From assembly GCA_947166955.1 (NCBI GenBank), contig CAMVGI010000023.1:1-10612 (forward strand): a DNA stretch of 10,612 nt, written 5' to 3'. Every line of letters starts with the position of its first letter. Within the stretch, counting starts at the first letter, position 1. The notes beneath the pieces are model-generated. The model ran no database searches, was not told where the DNA came from, and worked only from the letters and a program-made list of their open reading frames with translations. The translations under genes were made by a program, and so were the position numbers. Source of the stretch: an uncultured Clostridia bacterium (lineage in GTDB: Bacteria > Bacillota_A > Clostridia > Oscillospirales > Oscillospiraceae). Shown one piece after another: positions 1 to 5,330 of this stretch.

Positions 1-1
1 G

Positions 2-160
2 CACAGAGGGCATGACAGCAAGTGCGACGGCTGCTGGAAGGTCTACGGCGACGCGGAGCGCGCGAAGAAGCTGTTCGCGGCGTACAAGGCATGTACGGCG
101 CGCTGCTGCTCTCGGCAGGCCGCGGGCGCGTCCGTGGACGAGCTTGCGGTGGCGGGCTGA
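2..160 (+). CDS. DUF3793 family protein, C-terminal part only
   Basis: An open frame enters from the left edge and stops at TGA 158-160, giving the last 52 residues of a protein. It includes the stretch KCDGCWKVYGD, followed by AKKLFAAYKACTA and a C-terminal SVDELAVA. From memory this Cys-x-x-Cys-Trp-Lys-Val-Tyr pattern is the typical end of DUF3793 proteins of clostridia, which are of unknown function and often sit beside a flavodoxin and iron genes, as here. The N-terminal part lies outside the window. A different overlapping frame starting near position 12 runs into the flavodoxin but has low-complexity Arg-rich composition and is not credible. The family call rests on a short fragment, so it is moderately sure. 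Confidence 0.7.
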   Translation, partial: HRGHDSKCDGCWKVYGDAERAKKLFAAYKACTARCCSRQAAGASVDELAVAG

Positions 161-260
161 ATGCAGCCGATGGCTGCATAGATCGCCATTTCGCTCGCCC
201 CTTACGGGGCAACCGCGAAATATGGCTGAATATCCCACGGCGCTTCGCGCCTGCGATATT
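161..260. repeat. Three consecutive hairpins between DUF3793 gene and flavodoxin
   Basis: Directly after the stop codon, ATGCAGCC (161-168) pairs perfectly with GGCTGCAT (172-179) around a 3-base loop. A second imperfect hairpin follows: GCCATTTCGC (185-194) against GCGAAATATGGC (215-226, two-base bulge), enclosing GCCCC-TTAC-GGGGC (197-210). A third has outer arms AATATC (229-234) and GATATT (255-260) and an inner GGCGC-TTC-GCGCC (239-251). None is followed by a clear T-run, so a simple terminator is not obvious. The block could be a REP-like dispersed repeat, an mRNA-stabilising element or a structured leader of the flavodoxin. Confidence 0.5.
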
Positions 261-293
261 ACCAAATCTTATTTCAAGAAAGGAAAAATCATT

Positions 294-716
294 ATGAACA
301 AGATTGCAGTCGTCTATTGGAGCGGTACGGGCAACACGGAGGCGATGGCGAACGCCGTCGCGGACGGCGCGCGCAAGGCCGGCGCGACAGCGGAGGTGAT
401 TGCCTGCGCCGATTTCAGCGCGGACAGGGTATCCGGCTACGACGCCTTCGCGTGGGGCTGCTCGGCGCAGGGCGACGAGGTGCTGGAGGAATACGAATTC
501 GAGCCGCTGTTCGATTCCTGCGCGGCGGGGCTCGCGGGCAAGAAGGTCGCGCTGTTCGGCTCCTACGGCTGGGGCGACGGCGCGTGGATGCGCTCGTGGG
601 AGCAGAAGTGCTCCGACAAGGGCATTTCCCTCGCGGCGGAGAGCGTCATCTGCAACGAGGCGCCGGATGACGACGGCAAGGCGAAGTGCGCCGCTCTGGG
701 TGCGGCGCTGGCGTAA
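294..716 (+). CDS. Short-chain flavodoxin
   Basis: A 140-aa cytosolic electron carrier that binds FMN and can replace ferredoxin when iron is scarce. The N-terminus MNKIAVVYWSGTGNTEAMA contains the FMN phosphate-binding loop SGTGNT (residues 10-15). The later GSYGWGDG (89-96) matches the isoalloxazine-contacting loop of flavodoxins. The length is normal for the short-chain class. The ATG at 294 is chosen because it starts exactly at the first beta strand and has AAGGA about 10 bases upstream; the open frame continues further 5' but yields only Arg-rich nonsense. No GTTAG-N6-CTAAC box lies upstream, so it does not seem to belong to the iron-box regulon further along, although flavodoxin near feo genes fits an iron-sparing role. 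Confidence 0.93.
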   Translation: MNKIAVVYWSGTGNTEAMANAVADGARKAGATAEVIACADFSADRVSGYDAFAWGCSAQGDEVLEEYEFEPLFDSCAAGLAGKKVALFGSYGWGDGAWMRSWEQKCSDKGISLAAESVICNEAPDDDGKAKCAALGAALA

Positions 717-725
717 GACTGAACG

Positions 726-751
726 GGCGGCGGGGAGTGAGCCCCGCCGCC
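726..751 (+). terminator. GC-rich intercistronic hairpin
   Basis: A perfect 10-bp stem GGCGGCGGGG (726-735) with CCCCGCCGCC (742-751) and a 6-base loop, 9 bases after the flavodoxin stop. The run after it (TGCTTCAAATC) is not a T-tract, so it may only attenuate or protect the upstream mRNA rather than end transcription. The methyltransferase ribosome binding site follows 15 bases later. Confidence 0.45.
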
Positions 752-783
752 TGCTTCAAATCATACAGGAGGGGAGAAAAAGC

Positions 784-1563
784 ATGGATTTGAAATTCGG
801 CGACATTCAGGAAACGGCGCTCATCACGCTCGCCATCCGCGCCAGCGAGACCGCGCGCCCCAACGCGAGGATCAGGGACGAAAAGGCGAAGGAGATCATC
901 GACACGCTCGGCGTGGACGTCAGCAAGTTCGATCCGTTTCTGTCCCACGAGGGCGTGGTGGCACGGACCATCATGTTCCGGGAGAAGCTGACGGAGCTAC
1001 TCAAACGCTATCCGGACGCGGTCTGCGTCAACCTCGGCTGCGGCTTTGACGACAAGTTTTCGCAGGTCGATAACGGGAAGGTGCAATGGTTCGACGTTGA
1101 CCTGCCGGATCAGATCGCCGTTCGCCGCAAGGTCTTTGAGGATCGCGAGCGCTGCGTCATGCTGGACGGCAGCGCGCTGGACAGCGCGTGGACGAAGCGG
1201 CTTCCAAAGGCGGGGATGAACCTCATCGTGATGGAGGGCGTTTTGGAGTATTTCTCCAAAGAACAGGTGAAGACCTGCCTCAATATGCTCTGCGACAGCT
1301 TTGCGCACGGGTATCTGCTCGCGGAGCTGCACTCGCCGTTCCTCGAAAAGCACGGCAAACAGCACGACGCTGTCCGGCACACGAACGCGACCTTCGGCTG
1401 GGGCACGAAGTCCGGAAAGGAATTTCTGACGCTGGAGCCGCGCATGAAGCTGATTTCCGAGCGAAGCTTCAACGAGGAGATGAAAAAGTATTCCATCCGC
1501 GGGAAGCTGTTCGCCGTCATCGGGAAAAACATCAACAACCGTCTCGCCGTGTTCCAGTGGTGA
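784..1563 (+). CDS. LCM/Tcmp-type class I SAM-dependent methyltransferase
   Basis: A 259-aa soluble enzyme predicted to transfer methyl groups from S-adenosylmethionine. Seen: a family-typical N-terminal stretch TLAIRASETARPNARIRD, then motif I VNLGCGFDD (residues 82-90), acidic motif II WFDVDLPD (102-109), and motif IV-like MEGVLEYF (150-157). This arrangement matches the leucine carboxyl methyltransferase family (PF04072), whose bacterial members often methylate carboxyl or hydroxyl groups of small molecules. The substrate cannot be read from the sequence. The ATG has a strong AGGAGGGG site at 768-775 with good spacing. The gene lies 67 bases after the flavodoxin and may be cotranscribed. 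It converges on feoB across a shared terminator, so its link to iron is positional only. Confidence 0.85.
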   Translation: MDLKFGDIQETALITLAIRASETARPNARIRDEKAKEIIDTLGVDVSKFDPFLSHEGVVARTIMFREKLTELLKRYPDAVCVNLGCGFDDKFSQVDNGKVQWFDVDLPDQIAVRRKVFEDRERCVMLDGSALDSAWTKRLPKAGMNLIVMEGVLEYFSKEQVKTCLNMLCDSFAHGYLLAELHSPFLEKHGKQHDAVRHTNATFGWGTKSGKEFLTLEPRMKLISERSFNEEMKKYSIRGKLFAVIGKNINNRLAVFQW

Positions 1564-1601
1564 AAAGCCGCGCCGGAGGTTTGAGCCTCCGGCGCGGCTT
1601 T
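1564..1601. terminator. Bidirectional intrinsic terminator
   Basis: A perfect 16-bp stem: AAAGCCGCGCCGGAGG (1564-1579) and CCTCCGGCGCGGCTTT (1586-1601) with a 6-base loop. It starts right after the methyltransferase stop and ends 32 bases before the minus-strand feoB stop. A-run and T-run at the two feet let it work in both directions, ending both convergent units. Confidence 0.9.
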
Positions 1602-1633
1602 CGCAATGCGAACAATTTGTTTTGGGCAATCGC

Positions 1634-3481
1634 TCAATAGAACAGCGACGCGACGTGGTAGACGATGCAGGAGAGGATCAGCGCGCCGCCGAAGTAGAAG
1701 CCCGCCACGCGCGCCGTCCACTTGATCGAATGGGACTCGCGGTAGGTCGTGCTCAACGCCATGACGCAGGGAAGGTTGAACGTGCAGGCGAACATGAACG
1801 CAAGCGCCTCGGGCTTGGAGATGGCCTGCGTCATGCTCAATGCCAGCGCTGCGTTGTCCTGTACGGCGGAGCCTGAACGGAAGGTCGCGTCCAGCAGACT
1901 GCTCTGACCGACGAACGCCGCGTTCAGCACGCCAAGCACCGCCTCCTTGGCAAATGCGGAGCTGAGGAAGCCCATGAAGGTCTGCCAGCCGAGACCGAAG
2001 AAGCGAGTCACTGGCTCGATGGCGGTGCCGACGCGGTAGAGCAGGCTGTCCTGAATGCTGCCGCTGCCGCTGAAGGACAGCGCCCAGAAAAGGAGCGAAA
2101 CCAGCGTGACCGTGCCGAGCGCGCGGCGGAAAATGTCCCACGCTTTCAGAACCGCTTCCTTGAGGATGTGCTTCCAATGTGCCTTGTGATAGGGCGGCAG
2201 CTCCATGATCATGCCGCTGCGGCTGTCCTTCGGCGCGAGCGTGCGCCCGAAGACTTTGGAGACGACCCACATCATCAGCACCATGTAGCACAGGACGAGC
2301 AGGCAGACCAGCAGCGTACCGCCGGCGGGAAAGAACATACCGGAAACCACGGGGATCACCGCCCAGATGGACGCGCAGGGTACCGCCCAGACGACCGCCA
2401 TCGCAAGCATCCGCTGTCCCCAGTTGTCCATGACGCGGGTGCCGCAGGTGCCGCCGATGGTGCAGCCGAAGCCCATCAGCACGGGGCAGATCGCCTTTCC
2501 CTGCAAGCCCAGCTTCGAGAGTACGCCGTCAAACTGATAGGCGGCGCGGGCAAGAAAGCCAATTTCCTCCAGAAAACCGAAGACGAGGTTGACGCCGAAG
2601 ACGAAGCTCGCCATGGAGATGGAGAAATACAGGACGTTCGGCAGCATCACACTGAAGATAGAGACCAGCCAGGGGTGGACGTTCCAGCCCGTGAGTACGT
2701 TCGCAATGGGACCGCCCAGCGTCGGCGGAATCATCTGCGCGACGCCCATGAAGGGCATCATGACGAGCATGGCGACGCAAAACGCGAGCAGCACCACGCC
2801 GAAGCACAAAAGCTTTCCCTTGACGGGGCTGGTGGCGAGACGGTCGAACTTTGAGAGCTTGTAGTCCGGCGCGGCGGTGTGCGTGACGCCGTCCAACATT
2901 TCAGCGACCCACTTATACTTTGCCTCGCTCTGCGCCATGGCGTCCGCCTTCTCATCCACCGCAGGCGCCGTTCGGATCGTGTGCGGGGCGCTCAGTTCGG
3001 CGGTAAGCAGCGTGCGCAGTTCGTCATAACCCTTGCCATCCGCCGCGGTAAAGGGCAGCACGGGTACGCCAAGCCGCTCGGAGAGCAGTTTCGCGTCGAT
3101 TTCCTTTTTCTGCGCCTTTGCCACGTCCATCATGTTCAGGAGCACCACGGCGGGCTTCTGCAGCAGCGCGAACTCCGCGACCATGAACATGCTGCGCTCC
3201 AGCTGCGAGGCGTCCACGAGGATGCACGTCAGGTCCGATTGGCGCATTTTGATGAACGCTGCGGTGATCAGTTCCTCGTCCGAGTTGCCGGAAAGCCCGT
3301 AGCTGCCGGGCAGGTCGGTCACGGTATAGCGTGTGCCGTTGTAGGTGTAGTAACCGTCGTTGCGCTCGACGGTCTTGCCCGGCCAGTTGCCGACGTGCTG
3401 GCGCGAGCCGGTCAGAGCGTTGTAGACGGTGGATTTGCCGGAGTTCGGCTGCCCCAGAAGGGCGATCCTCGTGTTCGTCAT
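1634..3481 (-). CDS. feoB: FeoB-family GTPase-coupled transporter, divergent paralog
   Basis: A 615-aa inner-membrane protein of the FeoB family, which moves Fe(II) with an N-terminal G-protein domain. Seen: G1 GQPNSGKS (residues 10-17), the FeoB-typical VGNWPGKTVE (30-39), G3 DLPG (56-59), G4 NMMD (116-119) and a G5-like TAADG (145-149). A helical linker leads to membrane segments from about residue 222. The membrane part keeps family features (FLEEIGFLARAAY, FAKEAVLG, LPC near the C-terminus). It departs at the first gate: C340-TIGGTCGTR-349 where canonical FeoB has CNVPxxMxxR, and AVPCAS (about 366-371) where the family has a SCxAR motif. It is shorter than E. coli FeoB (773 aa). Its ATG overlaps the feoA stop by 4 bases, implying coupled translation. 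A substrate other than Fe(II) is possible. Confidence 0.9.
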   Translation of the reverse strand: MTNTRIALLGQPNSGKSTVYNALTGSRQHVGNWPGKTVERNDGYYTYNGTRYTVTDLPGSYGLSGNSDEELITAAFIKMRQSDLTCILVDASQLERSMFMVAEFALLQKPAVVLLNMMDVAKAQKKEIDAKLLSERLGVPVLPFTAADGKGYDELRTLLTAELSAPHTIRTAPAVDEKADAMAQSEAKYKWVAEMLDGVTHTAAPDYKLSKFDRLATSPVKGKLLCFGVVLLAFCVAMLVMMPFMGVAQMIPPTLGGPIANVLTGWNVHPWLVSIFSVMLPNVLYFSISMASFVFGVNLVFGFLEEIGFLARAAYQFDGVLSKLGLQGKAICPVLMGFGCTIGGTCGTRVMDNWGQRMLAMAVVWAVPCASIWAVIPVVSGMFFPAGGTLLVCLLVLCYMVLMMWVVSKVFGRTLAPKDSRSGMIMELPPYHKAHWKHILKEAVLKAWDIFRRALGTVTLVSLLFWALSFSGSGSIQDSLLYRVGTAIEPVTRFFGLGWQTFMGFLSSAFAKEAVLGVLNAAFVGQSSLLDATFRSGSAVQDNAALALSMTQAISKPEALAFMFACTFNLPCVMALSTTYRESHSIKWTARVAGFYFGGALILSCIVYHVASLFY

Positions 3482-3696
3482 ACCGCCACCTCAATTCGTT
3501 CGGCGTCGGCGCGGTTAAGCGCGATGAGCGTTTCCCGGCAGTAGAGCAGCACGGGCATTTTTCTGTCGTTGCGCACGGTCTGGAAGGCGGTACCCTCCGT
3601 GATCCCGATGGACGTGACGCGGTTGATGAAATGCGCGTCCCCCTGGATGCGCCGCACCGTCCCGTGCGCGTCCGCCATGGTTTCAGCCAGCTTCAT
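3478..3696 (-). CDS. feoA: FeoA-type SH3-like protein
   Basis: A 72-aa cytosolic protein with the FeoA domain (PF04023), thought to assist FeoB. Seen: GTVRRIQGD near residues 12-20, NRVTSIGITEGTAF (25-38), the hydrophobic PVLLYCRETLIALNRADAERIEV (about 48-70). These match the family order: first strand, the Leu/Ile-Gly-Ile/Met-xx-Gly turn, and the terminal A-xx-I-xV strand. It is the middle gene of a tight minus-strand operon: its start overlaps the Cys-rich gene by 14 bases and its stop overlaps the feoB start in ATGA. It is clearly different in sequence from the two feoA genes at 9495 and 9738, so each FeoB seems to have its own partner. Confidence 0.9.
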   Translation of the reverse strand: MKLAETMADAHGTVRRIQGDAHFINRVTSIGITEGTAFQTVRNDRKMPVLLYCRETLIALNRADAERIEVAV

Positions 3697-3862
3697 GTGA
3701 TTTTCCCTCTTTCTTTTTATTGGTGCAGCCGCAGCCGCATTGCGAACAGCCGCAGCCGCAGGACCTACCCTCTTTCAACTTGCTGCGCAGCGCAAGGAAA
3801 ACGATCAGCGCAAGCACAAGCAGAGCCAGGATCGTACCGGCGTTATTGGCGAACCATGCCAT
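3683..3862 (-). CDS. FeoB-associated Cys-rich membrane protein
   Basis: A 59-aa gene. The protein starts MAWFANNAGTILALLVLALI, a single membrane helix (about residues 9-26), then a basic stretch (RSKLKEGR) and a symmetric cluster CGCGCSQCGCGC (residues 35-46, six Cys), ending in a charged KKKEGKSHEAG tail. This matches the FeoB-associated Cys-rich family (PF12669), small proteins coded next to feoB in clostridia and thought to handle metal near the transporter on the cytoplasmic side. GGGAGGG sits about 5 bases before the ATG (minus strand, near 3868-3874). Here it is the first gene of the operon, ahead of feoA and feoB, whereas I recall it usually following feoB. The function is inferred from family and position. 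Confidence 0.9.
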   Translation of the reverse strand: MAWFANNAGTILALLVLALIVFLALRSKLKEGRSCGCGCSQCGCGCTNKKKEGKSHEAG

Positions 3863-3876
3863 AAAAGCCCTCCCTT

Positions 3877-3898
3877 GAGGTTAGCATAAACTAACCTC
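3877..3898. promoter_or_regulatory. Iron-box-like operator 1 (feo operon leader)
   Basis: A perfect inverted repeat GAGGTTAG-N6-CTAACCTC with spacer CATAAA. It lies in the leader of the minus-strand Cys-rich/feoA/feoB operon, between the predicted start of transcription and the ribosome binding site. It is the best match to the eight-member box set of this window (consensus GTTAG-N6-CTAAC), probably the DtxR-type regulator's operator. Confidence 0.75.
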
Positions 3899-3912
3899 GT
3901 GCCGAAAAGATT

Positions 3913-3930
3913 GCCTCACAACTGTGAGGC
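3913..3930. promoter_or_regulatory. Separate palindrome in the feo leader
   Basis: A perfect inverted repeat GCCTCACA-AC-TGTGAGGC, 8-bp arms and a 2-base spacer, between operators 1 and 2. It differs from the GTTAG boxes and could be a site for a second regulator or a small hairpin at the 5' end of the minus-strand feo mRNA. Confidence 0.45.
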
Positions 3931-3934
3931 GCTT

Positions 3935-3954
3935 GTGTTAGCATAAACTTACAC
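3935..3954. promoter_or_regulatory. Iron-box-like operator 2 over the minus-strand -10
   Basis: GTGTTAG-CATAAA-CTTACAC, an inverted repeat with one mismatch and the same spacer as operator 1. It covers the predicted -10 of the minus-strand feo promoter, a position suited to repression. Confidence 0.7.
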
Positions 3955-3974
3955 CGGGGCCTGCGAAATGTCAA
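3946..3974 (-). promoter_or_regulatory. Promoter of the Cys-rich/feoA/feoB operon
   Basis: On the minus strand, TTGACA (3974-3969), a 17-base spacer, then TAAGTT (3951-3946). The -35 is consensus and the -10 is moderate. Transcription would start near 3939, giving a leader of about 75 bases that carries the palindrome and operator 1. Confidence 0.6.
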
Positions 3975-4006
3975 GATGTTTTTCGAATGAAGCCGTGAGA
4001 AACTGC

Positions 4007-4035
4007 TTGACAAATCGCACAAGTTAGTGTAATCT
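4007..4035 (+). promoter_or_regulatory. Promoter 1 of the hydrolase-ABC operon
   Basis: TTGACA (4007-4012), exactly 17 bases, then TAATCT (4030-4035). Operator 3 (4023-4038) covers the -10. The leader to the hydrolase start would be about 85 bases and contains operator 4. Confidence 0.7.
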
Positions 4036-4038
4036 AAC
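4023..4038. promoter_or_regulatory. Iron-box-like operator 3 over promoter 1 -10
   Basis: GTTAG-TGTAAT-CTAAC, perfect 5-bp arms, overlapping the -10 of the plus-strand promoter. A bound repressor here would block polymerase directly. Confidence 0.75.
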
Positions 4039-4074
4039 AACCGAGGGACAAAGCCCTATATTTTTTGCATCGAG

Positions 4075-4090
4075 GTTAGCAAGAGCTAAC
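4075..4090. promoter_or_regulatory. Iron-box-like operator 4
   Basis: GTTAG-CAAGAG-CTAAC, perfect arms, directly followed by TATATAAT. The placement mirrors operator 5, which also ends just before a TATAAT. Confidence 0.75.
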
Positions 4091-4092
4091 TA

Positions 4093-4098
4093 TATAAT
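4093..4098 (+). promoter_or_regulatory. Possible second promoter (-10) of the hydrolase operon
   Basis: A perfect TATAAT lies 28 bases before the hydrolase start, just after operator 4. The -35 at the right distance (TCGAGG, 4070-4075) is weak, so this may be a minor or activator-helped promoter, or only AT-rich leader. Confidence 0.35.
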
Positions 4099-4125
4099 TT
4101 GCCAAACCGTTTCGGGGAGGAAACT

Positions 4126-5310
4126 ATGGAACGATACGACGTCAGCACGCCAATTGCGTTCAAAAAGGGCTATTACCGCTTCTGCCCGCAGGACAACTTC
4201 AACTTTCAGCTCAACCGCGTCATCATGTGGGACGGCGGACGCAAGGAGGACGTCGACAAGATCGGCGCGGGTATCGTCAGCAGCGAGGCGTGGGTGCGCG
4301 GTATGAAGCGGCTTGCGGAGGAGGCGCGCGCCGAGGGGCGAACGGAAAACGAGATCGCCTACCGCCGCATGACCGAGTTTTTCATGTATGACAGCGACCC
4401 TGAGAAAAAGAAAACCTATGAGGACGCCGCCGCGCTCTTTTACGAGTATTACGGCGACTACTTCGACAAGGGAATCGTTACACGCGCGGAGGTTCCCTAC
4501 GGCGGCGGGTATCTGCCGGTGATGTCGGTCAAGGCAAAGAACGGAAAACCCGTCGACACCATCCTGCTCCACGGCGGGAACGACAGCTATTTCGAGGAAT
4601 TTTTCTTTGCCATGCTCTATTTCGCGGAGCGCGGCTTCGACGTGTATCTCTACGAGGGACCCGGACAGGGCGGCGTGCTGCGCGTGCAGGGCATGAAGTT
4701 CGACTATCAGTGGGAAAAACCGACGAAGGCGGTGCTGGATCACTTCGACATCAAGGAGGCGACGATCATCGGCGCGTCGCTCGGCGGGTATCTCGCGCCG
4801 CGCGCGGCGGCGTTCGAGCCGCGAATCAAACGCGTTGTGGGCTGGTCGATCTTCCCGGACTTCTTCGACGTGGTGATTGCCGACCATCCCGGCGCGATGC
4901 GCTCCGCCATCGGCGGGGTGTTCAAGCTTGGCCTCGGAAGGGCAATGAACGGGCTTTACGACAAGATGATGGAAAAGGACGAGCTGATCCGCTGGAACCT
5001 CCTGCACGGCATGTACGCCTACGACGCGAAAACGCCGGACGAGTACATTCAGCGTATCCGCAAGTTCACGCTCAAGGGCATCGCGCACCGCATTACGCAG
5101 GACGTGCTGATCCTCGGCGCGCGGGAGGATCACTTCATCATGCCGAAGCTGTTCCACGAGGAATACGATCTGCTGAAAAACGTGCGTTCGCTGACATTGA
5201 GTCTCATGACCGACCGGCAGGACGCCGGCGCGCACTGCAACGTCGGCAACACAAAGCTGGCGCTCGACACGATGGCGGACTGGATCGTAGGGAAGAAACG
5301 GGAAGAATGA
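4126..5310 (+). CDS. FrsA-like alpha/beta hydrolase, possible iron-chelate esterase
   Basis: A 394-aa serine hydrolase with no signal peptide, so cytosolic. A helical N-terminal region (about residues 1-125) precedes an alpha/beta fold: HGGND (149-153, oxyanion loop), YEGPGQGG (176-183), nucleophile elbow GASLGG with Ser218, acid candidate Asp335 in GAREDH, and His370 in GAHCNVGN. The EGPGQG element and N-terminal cap resemble FrsA/DUF1100-like and pseudooxynicotine-hydrolase-like enzymes, which cut C-C or ester bonds. The ATG is preceded by GGGGAGG (4114-4120); an in-frame TTG at 4099 has no such site. It is first in an operon with two ABC half-transporters, behind two iron-box operators. 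I infer it may open an imported iron chelate, like cytosolic siderophore esterases. The substrate is unproven, and detoxifying hydrolysis is an alternative. Confidence 0.85.
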   Translation: MERYDVSTPIAFKKGYYRFCPQDNFNFQLNRVIMWDGGRKEDVDKIGAGIVSSEAWVRGMKRLAEEARAEGRTENEIAYRRMTEFFMYDSDPEKKKTYEDAAALFYEYYGDYFDKGIVTRAEVPYGGGYLPVMSVKAKNGKPVDTILLHGGNDSYFEEFFFAMLYFAERGFDVYLYEGPGQGGVLRVQGMKFDYQWEKPTKAVLDHFDIKEATIIGASLGGYLAPRAAAFEPRIKRVVGWSIFPDFFDVVIADHPGAMRSAIGGVFKLGLGRAMNGLYDKMMEKDELIRWNLLHGMYAYDAKTPDEYIQRIRKFTLKGIAHRITQDVLILGAREDHFIMPKLFHEEYDLLKNVRSLTLSLMTDRQDAGAHCNVGNTKLALDTMADWIVGKKREE

Positions 5311-5330
5311 TCGTAAAGGAGAGAGGAACC

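Noticed and set aside
12..293. Open frame joining the left edge to the flavodoxin, suggesting a longer flavodoxin or a fusion
   Set aside because: The translated upstream part is Arg/Ser-rich with no domain, covers the DUF3793 end in another frame and crosses the hairpin block; the flavodoxin fold begins exactly at ATG 294.
1110..2291. Long minus-strand open frame of 393 codons across the methyltransferase and feoB end
   Set aside because: It lies antisense to the methyltransferase and out of frame with feoB, crosses the bidirectional terminator and has His/Arg-rich composition typical of GC-rich shadow frames.
4042..4066. Short AGGG/CCCT hairpin followed by a T-run in the hydrolase leader, a possible attenuator
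   Set aside because: The stem is only 4 bp and there is no competing structure that I can see, so chance is likely.
4099..4125. Upstream TTG start for the hydrolase
   Set aside because: It has no ribosome site and lies right at the TATAAT, while ATG 4126 has GGGGAGG at good spacing.
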